From positions 172,011 through 236,010 of the forward strand of contig CAJTRE010000001.1 in the NCBI GenBank assembly GCA_910578495.1: a stretch of DNA of 64,000 nt, read 5' to 3'. The notes beneath the pieces were generated by a model, which saw only the letters and a list, made by a program, of their open reading frames with translations, had not been told where the DNA came from and ran no database searches. Source of the DNA: an uncultured Dorea sp. (lineage in GTDB: Bacteria > Bacillota > Clostridia > Lachnospirales > Lachnospiraceae). This document shows, one piece after another, positions 50,645-59,838 of the stretch (its first letter is position 1; each line of letters begins with the position of its first letter). A program made the translations under genes and the position numbers.

Positions 50645-51241
50645 TTATCTGCCCTGTTGAATGCGGATTGTTCTGTTGATGGTATCTTGCATCAGACAGT
50701 AATTGACAATGCCGAATCCTAACAGCGAAATGACCAGATACAGGATGTGAGAGTTTCCGTCGACTCTATTGATTCGGTCACAGCGCTCGCCCATCTTATA
50801 TGCCCAGTAAATACCATAGATACCGCAGGTAATAAGGGTGAATAAGAAGACCATTCCGCCGGATGTAGCGTTTGGTTCTCCGGATAATTGGTTTATCTCA
50901 TCATTTAACATGATCATCCAGTAAATGCCGTAAATACCGCAAGTGATGAATGAAAGGATCAGAGCGACCACGATGCTTCGTTCACTGATTCCCGGAAAAT
51001 TCGGAGTAGGTGCACCGTATTGCTGATATTGCTGGTATTGATATGGTCCCCCATTGGTATTGGCATTTGTGTTCTGTTGCTGCCAAGATTGGTTATAAGG
51101 GTTAGAGCCCTGATTGTTATTTGATCCAGCCGTATTGTTGGTTTGCGATTCGGTCTGCCCGGCAGGAAAGACATTTCCGCATTCTGGACACTGGTTTACA
51201 TTATCGCCGCATGGTGCGCCGCATTTACTGCAAAATTTCAT
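50645..51241 (-). CDS. Zinc-ribbon DUF4234 membrane protein
   Basis: 198 residues. N-terminal zinc ribbon (CSKCGAPC ... CPECG, residues 4-22), a long Asn/Gln/Tyr-rich disordered stretch (30-80), then a DUF4234-type domain with three membrane segments; ITCGIYGIYW occurs twice (about residues 104 and 138). No known function; such proteins are common in gut Clostridia. Monocistronic, GGAGG before the start. Confidence 0.8.
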   Translation of the reverse strand: MKFCSKCGAPCGDNVNQCPECGNVFPAGQTESQTNNTAGSNNNQGSNPYNQSWQQQNTNANTNGGPYQYQQYQQYGAPTPNFPGISERSIVVALILSFITCGIYGIYWMIMLNDEINQLSGEPNATSGGMVFLFTLITCGIYGIYWAYKMGERCDRINRVDGNSHILYLVISLLGFGIVNYCLMQDTINRTIRIQQGR

Positions 51242-51464
51242 AAAAATTCCCTCCTGAAGTTAAAGATTTTTGAACGTACCGTCTCTTGTAAAGAGGAGAT
51301 AAATACGTTACTATAGTAATATAAATAAACAAAAAATACAAGAGTATCTGTTTAATCTTTAGAATATAGGTAACAGTTCAGACATAGCCGGCAAAATACG
51401 CGAATCATGCTTGCATGAATGGCGCGGGCTGAGTAGTTACGAATATAGAAATGGAGAAATATAT

Positions 51465-53375
51465 ATGTCATCAGTAGATTATGAAAAAGCACAAAAACTT
51501 GGAAAAAAAGAATACCAGTATCGTATGATGCATGGGATGCGTCCCACGCTGGAAGTGTTGGACGATATTCTTCCGGGATGGGGGAACTTTTCGGAGGTTC
51601 CGCTAGGGCTTGTTCAGATTCCGGCAGACCAGATTGTGGGGACTAAGACCGGAGGGCGAAGCAATGCATTTTCAGCAAATTTTATGCCGATATTAAAAGA
51701 CGATACAGAGTTTGCTTATAAATGGTCGGCCCTTTGCGACAGCCATGTAGAAGAGGGGATTCGTGAGCCAATCAAAGCGTATGAGTACATGAATAAGTTT
51801 TATGTACTGGAAGGAAACAAAAGAGTCAGCGTTATGAAATATTTTGATGTTGTATCTATCCCCGGAACGGTAATCAGAATTATTCCTAAGCGCACCGAAG
51901 AGAAAGAGAACAAAATCTACTATGAGTTCATGGATTTTTATGAACTGTCTAAGATTAATTTTATCTGGTTTTCGGAGGAAGGAAGTTTTGCCAAACTGCA
52001 AAAGGAGGTTGGGAAAGCTCCGGGAGAAGTGTGGAGCGATGACGAGCGCTTGGACTTTAGTTCCATTTATACAAGATTTTCCAAAGAGTATAAAGAAAGA
52101 GATAAGGATAAACTGAAAATCACTGTGGGAGATGCTTTTCTTGCATTGATTGAACTTTATGGTTATAAGCAGGTGCAGGATAAGACAACAAAAGAGTTGA
52201 AAAACATGATTATCAGAAACTGGGAAGAGTTCAAACTTTTGGAAAAGCAGAATGCCATTGATTTAAAACTCGATCCAACTAATGAGAAAAAGTCTCTGCT
52301 GAGTTTGATTCTGCCGTCAAGTATGAGCAGTCTGAAGATTGCGTTTATTTATGAGAAGACTGCGGGATCTTCGGCGTGGACGTATGCGCACGAGCTTGGA
52401 CGTCTGCATTTGGAACAGGCATTCCCGGGACAGGTTCATACGATTTACTATGATAATATTACGAAAGATACGATTGAGGATACGATTCAGGATGCGGTAG
52501 CAAAAGGCTGTGATATTGTATTTACTACAACTCCTGCATTTGTGCAGGCGAGTGTGAAAGCGGCGGTCGAATATCCGGCCATTCGCATTTTGAATTGTTC
52601 GTTAAATACGTCTCATCGTTATATCCGCACGTACTACGCCCGTATGCATGAGGCGAAGTTTTTGATGGGTGCTATTGCAGGCGCGATGGCGGTAAATGAT
52701 AAGGCGGCATATGTGGCGGATATCCCAGTGTACGGTACAATTGCGAATATTAATGCGTTTGCCCTTGGAGCGAAGATGATCAATCCGAGAGTGAAGGTGT
52801 ATCTGGAATGGACTTCTAAGAAAGATCAGGATATATATGAGAAGATAAATTGCACAGGAGCAAGTTGTATATCTGGAAAAGATATGGTAATTCCAGAAGA
52901 TATGTCCCGTTATTTTGGTTTGTATTGTCTGGAAAACGATGAGACAGTGAGCCTTGCTATGCCCCTCTGGCACTGGGGGAAATTTTATGAACAGTTGGTG
53001 CGTGCGATTATGGACGGAACGTGGAAATATGACGATAATTCTTCCGAGAAAAAGGCGATTAATTATTGGTGGGGAATGTCTTCGGGTGTGGTGGATGTTA
53101 TCTGTTCTGAGAAACTGCCCATTGGAACAAAACGTCTTGTAGAATTTTTAAAAGAAACCATTTCAAGAGGAGAATTTAATCCGTTTTCGGGAATCTTATA
53201 TTCACAGGAGGGAATCGTACAGGGGAATCCACATTACAGTTTAAGTCCGGAAGAAATTGCCACGATGGACTGGCTTTTGGATAATGTGATCGGCTCTATC
53301 CCGGCAGATGAAGAACTGCAAGAGACCGTAAAGCCGACGGTTTTGCAACAGGGGATTAAGCAGAAAGAAAGGTAG
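51465..53375 (+). CDS. ParB-like domain plus BMP/PnrA-type binding fold, cytosolic
   Basis: 636 residues with no signal peptide or membrane segment. Residues about 40-140 resemble the ParB/sulfiredoxin fold (REPIKAYEYMNKFYVLEGNKRVSVMKYF, where GNKRVSV is the core motif). Residues about 280-600 are a BMP/PnrA-like periplasmic-binding fold (LKIAFIYEKTAGSSAWTYAHELGR; CDIVFTTTPAFVQASVKAA; FLMGAIAGAMA; ADIPVYGTIANINAFALGAKM), normally an exported nucleoside-binding lipoprotein. Keeping it inside the cell and joined to a ParB-like domain suggests nucleotide or nucleoside sensing, not transport. ATG 51465 follows GGAGA. A phosphoesterase gene lies 8 bases downstream. Confidence 0.75.
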   Translation: MSSVDYEKAQKLGKKEYQYRMMHGMRPTLEVLDDILPGWGNFSEVPLGLVQIPADQIVGTKTGGRSNAFSANFMPILKDDTEFAYKWSALCDSHVEEGIREPIKAYEYMNKFYVLEGNKRVSVMKYFDVVSIPGTVIRIIPKRTEEKENKIYYEFMDFYELSKINFIWFSEEGSFAKLQKEVGKAPGEVWSDDERLDFSSIYTRFSKEYKERDKDKLKITVGDAFLALIELYGYKQVQDKTTKELKNMIIRNWEEFKLLEKQNAIDLKLDPTNEKKSLLSLILPSSMSSLKIAFIYEKTAGSSAWTYAHELGRLHLEQAFPGQVHTIYYDNITKDTIEDTIQDAVAKGCDIVFTTTPAFVQASVKAAVEYPAIRILNCSLNTSHRYIRTYYARMHEAKFLMGAIAGAMAVNDKAAYVADIPVYGTIANINAFALGAKMINPRVKVYLEWTSKKDQDIYEKINCTGASCISGKDMVIPEDMSRYFGLYCLENDETVSLAMPLWHWGKFYEQLVRAIMDGTWKYDDNSSEKKAINYWWGMSSGVVDVICSEKLPIGTKRLVEFLKETISRGEFNPFSGILYSQEGIVQGNPHYSLSPEEIATMDWLLDNVIGSIPADEELQETVKPTVLQQGIKQKER

Positions 53376-53383
53376 AGATACGG

Positions 53384-53980
53384 ATGAAAATACTTGCAAT
53401 ATCAGACGAAGAGTCGGCGTATTTGTGGGATTATTTTGATAAAGAGAAGTTAAAAGGCATTGACCTTATTATTTCTTGCGGAGATTTGGCGGCAGAATAC
53501 TTGTCTTTTTTGACAACTATGACATCTATACCGGTCTTATATGTGCATGGGAATCATGATGAAAGATACGAGCAAAAACCTCCGGAAGGTTGTATTTGTA
53601 TTGAGGATAAGATATACGTGTATAAAGGAATACGGATTCTGGGACTTGGCGGCTCGATGCGGTATAAGGGAGGGAATCATCAGTATACGGAAAGACAGAT
53701 GACAAGGAGAGTGAGGAAGATGTTCTTTCCACTGCTTTTCAGAAGAGGATTTGATATTCTCGTAACCCACGCTCCGGCATATCAGCTAAACGATGGCAGA
53801 GACTTGCCACATCAGGGTTTTCAAGTTTTCCGGACCTTGATGAAGAAATATAAACCTCAGTTTTTCATACATGGCCATGTGCATCTGTCATATGGAAGGA
53901 ATCATAAGCGGTACGATAAATATGAAGAGACAGAAGTGATAAACGCATTTGAACGATGTATATTTGAAATAGGGACGTAG
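53384..53980 (+). CDS. Calcineurin-like metallophosphoesterase
   Basis: 198 residues. Motifs: CGD (33-35), GNHDE (56-60), THAP and HGHVH (about 163-167), the metal-binding set of the family. The usual first motif D-x-H reads SDEES, so the second metal-binding residue is not histidine. In an operon with the ParB-like/BMP protein (8-base gap), suggesting a phosphodiesterase or phosphatase acting on the ligand that protein senses. Confidence 0.85.
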   Translation: MKILAISDEESAYLWDYFDKEKLKGIDLIISCGDLAAEYLSFLTTMTSIPVLYVHGNHDERYEQKPPEGCICIEDKIYVYKGIRILGLGGSMRYKGGNHQYTERQMTRRVRKMFFPLLFRRGFDILVTHAPAYQLNDGRDLPHQGFQVFRTLMKKYKPQFFIHGHVHLSYGRNHKRYDKYEETEVINAFERCIFEIGT

Positions 53981-54003
53981 AAAAATACATTTTCTACGTC
54001 CCT
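53972..54003. terminator. Bidirectional terminator between the phosphoesterase gene and carB
   Basis: GGGACGTAGAAAA and TTTTCTACGTCCC form a 13-bp stem; the 5' arm includes the phosphoesterase stop codon. Confidence 0.9.
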
Positions 54004-54008
54004 GTTTC

Positions 54009-57000
54009 TTACTCTTTATCTTTAATTTCACTGTGTAACTGCTGTAGTGATTTTACTGCATCATTTCCATACTTAATCATGGAATGAATGCCTTCTGCGG
54101 TAGCTTTTGCCGCTGCAATAGTAGTCATATAAGGAACTTTAGCCTTAATTGCAGATTTACGCAGGTAACTGTCATCATGGATACTGTCCTTGCCAACCGG
54201 AGAATTGATGATGAGGTCAATCTTACCGTTCGTAATGAAATCCAGAATGTTCGGGCGTCCTTCCTGAAGTTTATTCACACGTTCAGCCGGGATACCTGCT
54301 TCGTTGATCAGGTTGCATGTTGTCTCTGTTGCAAGAATTTTGAAGCCGTTATCTGCAAATGCTTTGGCAACTTCTACAACTTCTGCTTTGTCTTTACGGT
54401 TTACAGAAATTAATACTGTTCCGCCAAGTGGCAGCTTGGACTGTGTAGCTTCTTGTGCTTTGTAGAAAGCTTCTCCGAAGTAAGGAGCTAAGCCAAGAAC
54501 CTCTCCTGTAGAGCGCATTTCCGGTCCGAGAAGCGGATCTACTTCCTGGAACATATTGAATGGGAATACAGCCTCTTTTACACCGAAATAAGGAATGTTC
54601 TGCTCTTTTAAGTCTGCAACCGGTGATGGGCGTCCAGTAAGTTCAGAGGTAATAATATCTGTAGCCAGAGGCACCATACGGATGTTACATACTTTAGATA
54701 CTAGCGGAACAGTACGGGAGGCACGAGGATTAGCCTCAAGTACGTATACTTTTCCGTTCTCGATTGCATACTGCATATTCATAAGACCTTTTACATGCAT
54801 TTCCTCAGCAATTTTTCTTGTGTATTCTTTGATCGTCTGTACATTTTCCTCGGAGATGTGTACGGATGGAATGACACAAGCAGAGTCTCCGGAGTGTACG
54901 CCGGCAAGTTCGATATGCTCCATAACTGCAGGAACAAATGCGTGTGTACCATCACTGATAGCGTCTGCCTCACACTCTAATGCGTGATTCAGAAAACGGT
55001 CAATCAAGATTGGGCGGTCAGGAGTTACACCTACAGCGGCGTTCATGTAGTTTGTAAGACTGTCATCATCGTATACAACTTCCATACCGCGTCCACCAAG
55101 TACGTAAGAAGGACGAACCATAACCGGATAGCCGATTTTCTCTGCGATAGCAAGTGCCTCATTAACGTTTACAGCCATTCCGGACTCTGGCATTGGAATC
55201 TCTAATTTATCCATCATTTCTCGGAACAAGTCGCGATCTTCTGCAAGGTCGATGACAGAAGGAGAAGTTCCGAGAATCTTCACGCCGTTTTTCTCAAGAT
55301 CTGCGGCTAAGTTAAGCGGAGTTTGTCCACCGAACTGTGCAATAACGCCGACTGGTTTTTCTTTCTTATAAATGCTCAATACGTCCTCCAGTGTCAGCGG
55401 CTCAAAGTAAAGCTTATCAGAAGTGTCATAATCTGTAGAAACCGTCTCTGGATTACAGTTTACAATGATTGTCTCAAAACCAAGTTTCTTGAGTGCAAGC
55501 GCTGCGTGTACACAGCAGTAGTCAAACTCGATACCTTGTCCAATACGGTTTGGACCGCCGCCAAGAATCATAATTTTCTGCTTGTCAGAAACAGGATTCT
55601 TATCTTCTGCATTATAAGTGGAGTAGTAGTAAGCATTGTTCTTGGTTCCGCTTACATGTACGCCTTCCCAGGCTTCTTCAATACCCAGTTCAATTCTTCT
55701 GTTTCTAATATCAGCCTCAGAAACTTCCAGAATCTGGCTCAAGTATTTGTCTGAGAAACCATTTTTCTTTGCAGAGATGAGTTTATCGTCCGCAGGAATG
55801 CTTCCCTTATTTACAATCAGGGCTTCTTCTTCCTCAACAAGCTCTTTCATCTGCTCAATGAAATATTTCTTCACTTTTGTAAGTTCGTGAATTTCATCAA
55901 CAGCAGCCCCTTTTCTAAGTGCCTCGTACATAATGAAATGACGTTCGCTAGAGGCAGTGATGAGCATTTTGAGAAGTTGTTCTTTTGTCTTTGTATCGAA
56001 ATCCTTGGCGTGTCCAAGACCATAACGTCCTGTTTCGAGACTTCGGATTGCTTTCTGAAAAGCTTCTTTATAAGTCTTTCCGATACTCATAACCTCGCCG
56101 ACTGCGCGCATCTGAGTACCAAGTTTGTCTTCAACGCCTTTGAATTTCTCAAATGCCCAGCGGGCAAATTTGATAACAATATAATCTCCGTTCGGAACAT
56201 ATTTATCAAGCGTTCCGTATTTTCCACAAGGAATATCTTTTAGTGTCAGTCCTGCCGCCAACATAGTGGATACTAAAGCGATCGGAAATCCGGTTGCTTT
56301 AGAAGCAAGGGCGGAAGAACGGGACGTTCTTGGGTTGATTTCGATAATAACGTCTCTGTCTGTCTTTGGATCATGTGCCCATTGCACGTTACAACCGCCA
56401 ATCACCTGAACAGAATCTACAACTTTCTGAGATTTCTCTTGTAAACGTTTTTGAACTTCCTCTGGGATTGTAAGCATTGGAGCAGAACAGAAAGAATCTC
56501 CTGTGTGGACACCAAGCGGATCGATGTTCTCAATGAAGCATACGGTAATCATGTTGCCGTCTGTATCGCGGACGATTTCAAGCTCAAGCTCTTCCCAGCC
56601 AAGGATGGATTCTTCTACTAGAACCTGTCCTACCAGAGAAGCCTGAAGCCCTCTTGCCATAACAGTCTTTAATTCTTCTTTATTATAGACAAGTCCGCCG
56701 CCGGCGCCGCCCATTGTATAAGCAGGACGAAGAACAACAGGATATCCCAGCTTGTCTGCGATTGCAAGACCTTCCTCTACGGTGTAAGCAACTTCACTTC
56801 TTGCCATTTCGATACCAAGAGCATCCATAGATTTCTTGAATTCAATACGGTCCTCGCCACGCTCGATTGCGTCTACCTGAACACCGATAACTTTTACATT
56901 GTATTTGTCAAGCACGCCTGCCACGGCAAGCTCTGAACAAAGATTAAGACCTGATTGTCCGCCTAAGTTTGGAAGAAGCGCATCTGGTCTTTCTTTTGCA

Positions 57001-57233
57001 ATAATCTGTTCCAGTCTTTCTACATTCAATGGTTCGATGTAAGTTACGTCTGCTGTCTCAGGATCTGTCATGATCGTTGCAGGGTTAGAGTTAACCAGCA
57101 CGATTTCATAACCAAGTTTACGCAGCGCCTTACATGCTTGTGTTCCCGAATAATCGAACTCACAAGCCTGTCCGATAATGATCGGACCGGAACCAATAAT
57201 CAACACTTTATGAATGTCTGTTCGTTTTGCCAT
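54009..57233 (-). CDS. carB: Carbamoyl-phosphate synthase large chain
   Basis: 1074 residues, normal length. Two ATP-grasp halves (IGSGPIIIGQACEFDYSGTQA near 13 and GGGPNRIGQGIEFDYCCVHAA near 558), each with the family's glycine-rich NMTVCFIENIDPLGVHTGDS-type region, and a C-terminal MGS allosteric domain (ATETTCNLINEAGIPAERVNK). Makes carbamoyl phosphate for pyrimidines and arginine. The small glutaminase subunit carA is not adjacent in this window. TATAAT on the minus strand at 57282-57277 is a possible -10; its -35 is weak. AGGAGG precedes the ATG. Confidence 0.97.
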   Translation of the reverse strand: MAKRTDIHKVLIIGSGPIIIGQACEFDYSGTQACKALRKLGYEIVLVNSNPATIMTDPETADVTYIEPLNVERLEQIIAKERPDALLPNLGGQSGLNLCSELAVAGVLDKYNVKVIGVQVDAIERGEDRIEFKKSMDALGIEMARSEVAYTVEEGLAIADKLGYPVVLRPAYTMGGAGGGLVYNKEELKTVMARGLQASLVGQVLVEESILGWEELELEIVRDTDGNMITVCFIENIDPLGVHTGDSFCSAPMLTIPEEVQKRLQEKSQKVVDSVQVIGGCNVQWAHDPKTDRDVIIEINPRTSRSSALASKATGFPIALVSTMLAAGLTLKDIPCGKYGTLDKYVPNGDYIVIKFARWAFEKFKGVEDKLGTQMRAVGEVMSIGKTYKEAFQKAIRSLETGRYGLGHAKDFDTKTKEQLLKMLITASSERHFIMYEALRKGAAVDEIHELTKVKKYFIEQMKELVEEEEALIVNKGSIPADDKLISAKKNGFSDKYLSQILEVSEADIRNRRIELGIEEAWEGVHVSGTKNNAYYYSTYNAEDKNPVSDKQKIMILGGGPNRIGQGIEFDYCCVHAALALKKLGFETIIVNCNPETVSTDYDTSDKLYFEPLTLEDVLSIYKKEKPVGVIAQFGGQTPLNLAADLEKNGVKILGTSPSVIDLAEDRDLFREMMDKLEIPMPESGMAVNVNEALAIAEKIGYPVMVRPSYVLGGRGMEVVYDDDSLTNYMNAAVGVTPDRPILIDRFLNHALECEADAISDGTHAFVPAVMEHIELAGVHSGDSACVIPSVHISEENVQTIKEYTRKIAEEMHVKGLMNMQYAIENGKVYVLEANPRASRTVPLVSKVCNIRMVPLATDIITSELTGRPSPVADLKEQNIPYFGVKEAVFPFNMFQEVDPLLGPEMRSTGEVLGLAPYFGEAFYKAQEATQSKLPLGGTVLISVNRKDKAEVVEVAKAFADNGFKILATETTCNLINEAGIPAERVNKLQEGRPNILDFITNGKIDLIINSPVGKDSIHDDSYLRKSAIKAKVPYMTTIAAAKATAEGIHSMIKYGNDAVKSLQQLHSEIKDKE

Positions 57234-57545
57234 ATTTTTCCTCCTAATCTGAGATTGAAAAAACTACTTTCTATCTATTATATAGGAAATATGATGAAAA
57301 GGGAAATAAAAAATGTTGTTATAGGTGAGAAACTACAAGAAAAACAGAGAGAAAATATATAAAAACATAGAAGACTAGATTGAAAAATCAGAATTGTTTT
57401 GGAAAATCTAAAACATTTAAGAATATTATGGATATTTCACAGAATCGAGATTGAGAATATGAGTTGGGGGACGAGCATAAAGTGTGTTATACTAAATATA
57501 GACGTATTATGAATGAAGAAACAGAAATGAAAGACGGAGGTAATG
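57234..57545. other. Divergent promoter region of carB and cysK
   Basis: 312 AT-rich bases with no credible gene. A -10-like TATAAT for carB (minus, 57282-57277) and TATACT for cysK (57489-57494) are visible; no T-box, riboswitch or clear operator was recognised. Confidence 0.5.
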
Positions 57546-58478
57546 ATGGCACACATATATAAAAATGCAATTGAATTAATCGGACACACACCGCTTCTGG
57601 AAGTAACAAATATTGAGAAAGAGCTGGAACTTAAAGCACGAGTCTTTGTTAAACTTGAATATCTGAATCCTACGGGAAGTGTGAAGGACAGAGCTGCAAA
57701 ATATATGATTGCGGAAGCGGAAGCGAGAGGACTTTTGAAAGAAGGATCAGTGATTATAGAGCCTACATCTGGAAATACAGGAATTGGTCTTGCTTCCATT
57801 GCGGCGGTAAAAGGTTATCGTATGATCTTGACAATGCCGGATACCATGAGTGTGGAGCGAAGGAATATACTGAAAGCGTACGGAGCGGAAATTATTCTGA
57901 CAGAGGGAGCCAGAGGAATGGCGGGGGCTGTAGAGAAGGCAGAAGAATTAGCTGCGCAGATAGAAAACAGTTTTATTCCGGGACAGTTTACAAACAGGGC
58001 AAATGCAAAAGCGCATATAGACACAACGGGGCCGGAAATCTGGGAGGACACAGACGGTGAAGTGGATATTTTTATTGCCGGCGTGGGAACCGGTGGAACG
58101 CTCACTGGAACCGGAGAATATTTGAAATCGAAGAATCCGAATATTCGGATTGTTGCATTAGAACCGGCGGATTCCCCGATTCTTTCCGGTGGAAAAGCGG
58201 GAGCACATAAGCTGCAGGGAATCGGTGCAAATTTTGTGCCGGATGTATTGAATAAGGAAATCTATGATGAAGTTTTTTGTGCAGAGAGTGATGAGGCATT
58301 TGAAACGGCGAAACTTCTCGCAAAGAAAGAGGGGATTCTCGTCGGGATTTCTTCCGGGGCAGCGTTATATGGGGCACTTACATTAGCAAAAAGATCGGAA
58401 AATGAGGGGAAGACGATTGTTGCAATCTTGCCGGACAGTGCGGATAGATATTATTCAACACCGCTGTTTCAAGAATAA
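57546..58478 (+). CDS. cysK: Cysteine synthase (O-acetylserine sulfhydrylase)
   Basis: 310 residues, PLP fold type II. Lys47 in GSVKDRAA binds the cofactor; TSGNTGIGLA binds substrate carboxylate; GTGGTLTGTGEYLK binds the PLP phosphate. Converts O-acetylserine and sulfide to cysteine. ATG 57546 is 5 bases from GGAGG; ATG 57543 is too near. No cysE in the window. Confidence 0.95.
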   Translation: MAHIYKNAIELIGHTPLLEVTNIEKELELKARVFVKLEYLNPTGSVKDRAAKYMIAEAEARGLLKEGSVIIEPTSGNTGIGLASIAAVKGYRMILTMPDTMSVERRNILKAYGAEIILTEGARGMAGAVEKAEELAAQIENSFIPGQFTNRANAKAHIDTTGPEIWEDTDGEVDIFIAGVGTGGTLTGTGEYLKSKNPNIRIVALEPADSPILSGGKAGAHKLQGIGANFVPDVLNKEIYDEVFCAESDEAFETAKLLAKKEGILVGISSGAALYGALTLAKRSENEGKTIVAILPDSADRYYSTPLFQE

Positions 58479-58620
58479 ATCTAGTTGTTATGGCTGAATA
58501 GTTACACTAAATATGTATTTTGACCTGAATTTTGAAAAGAATAGAATTGTAATCTTGGCTTTATTGTGGTACAGTGTAAGTTGTCAATATATTTCATTTT
58601 AGTACAAGGGGATGAAAAGC

Positions 58621-59814
58621 ATGGAAAGAAAAGTAGGTACTATATCAAGAGGGATTCGCTGTCCGATTATTCGTGAAGGGGATAATCTGACAGATATTAT
58701 CGTAGATAGCGTATTAGACGCAGCGAAGAGCGAAGGTTTTGAACTGCGCGACCGAGATGTTATTGCCGCTACAGAGTCTATTGTAGCCAGAGCACAGGGA
58801 AATTACGCTTCTGTTGATGCAATTGCAAAAGATGTAAAAGAGAAATTAGGTGGAGAGACAATCGGAGTTATTTTCCCGATTCTTTCAAGAAACCGTTTTT
58901 CCATCTGTTTAAAAGGAATGGCAAAAGGCGCGAAGAAGATCGTACTTATGTTAAACTATCCAAGTGATGAAGTTGGAAACGCACTGGTATCTTTAGATCA
59001 GCTTGATGAGGCTGGAATCAATCCGTACAGTGATGTTCTGGATGAGAAACGATATAGAGAGTTATTCGGTGAGAACATTCATCCATTTACCGGAGTAGAT
59101 TATGTGGCGTACTATAGTGAAGTGATTCGTGAGATGGGCGCTGATGTGGAGGTTATTTTCGCAAATCAGCCTCAGGAAATTTTAAAATACACTAAGAATG
59201 TGTTAAGCTGCGATATTCATTCGAGAGAACGTACAAAACGTATTTTAAAAGCGCATGGAGCAGAGAAAGTATATGGAATGGACGAGATTTTAACAAGTCC
59301 GGTAGATGGAAGTGGATGTAACGAGCGTTTCGGACTTCTTGGTTCTAACAAGTCTACAGAAGATTCTGTTAAACTCTTCCCGCGCGATTGTACAGATTTA
59401 GTTTTGGATGTGCAGAAGAAGATTTTAGATAAGACAGGAAAACACGTAGAAGTTATGGTATATGGAGACGGTGCTTTCAAAGATCCGGTTGGGAAAATCT
59501 GGGAGCTGGCAGATCCATGTGTATCTGTGGCAAATACAGAAGGCTTGGAAGGTACGCCAAACGAGTTAAAGTTAAAATATCTGGCAGACAATGATTTTAG
59601 GGCCTTGTCTGGCGAGGCTTTAAAAGAAGCTATTTCTAAGAAGATTAAGGAAAAAGATGATAATTTAGTTGGAAATATGGCTTCTCAGGGAACAACACCA
59701 CGTCGTCTTACAGACCTTATCGGTTCTCTATGCGATTTGACCAGTGGTTCTGGAGATAAGGGTACACCTGTTATTTTAATTCAGGGTTATTTTGATAATA
59801 TGACAGATATGTAG
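58621..59814 (+). CDS. Coenzyme F420-0:L-glutamate ligase-like protein
   Basis: 397 residues. The first 250 show CofE-type features: RDVIAATESIVARAQGNY, FPILSRNRFSICLKGMAKGAKK, SPVDGSGCNERFGLLGSNK. The rest (YGDGAFKDPVGKIWELADP) is a family extension. True CofE adds glutamate to F420, but most Clostridia do not make F420, so the real substrate is unknown. ATG 58621 is preferred, with AAGGGG upstream. Directly precedes the truncated guaA by 24 bases. Confidence 0.8.
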   Translation: MERKVGTISRGIRCPIIREGDNLTDIIVDSVLDAAKSEGFELRDRDVIAATESIVARAQGNYASVDAIAKDVKEKLGGETIGVIFPILSRNRFSICLKGMAKGAKKIVLMLNYPSDEVGNALVSLDQLDEAGINPYSDVLDEKRYRELFGENIHPFTGVDYVAYYSEVIREMGADVEVIFANQPQEILKYTKNVLSCDIHSRERTKRILKAHGAEKVYGMDEILTSPVDGSGCNERFGLLGSNKSTEDSVKLFPRDCTDLVLDVQKKILDKTGKHVEVMVYGDGAFKDPVGKIWELADPCVSVANTEGLEGTPNELKLKYLADNDFRALSGEALKEAISKKIKEKDDNLVGNMASQGTTPRRLTDLIGSLCDLTSGSGDKGTPVILIQGYFDNMTDM

Positions 59815-59838
59815 GGATAGAGAGGAGCTAGAAATCAG

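Noticed and set aside
57138..57362. 74-codon frame overlapping the carB start region
   Set aside because: Lies in the divergent promoter region and overlaps carB; no supporting feature.
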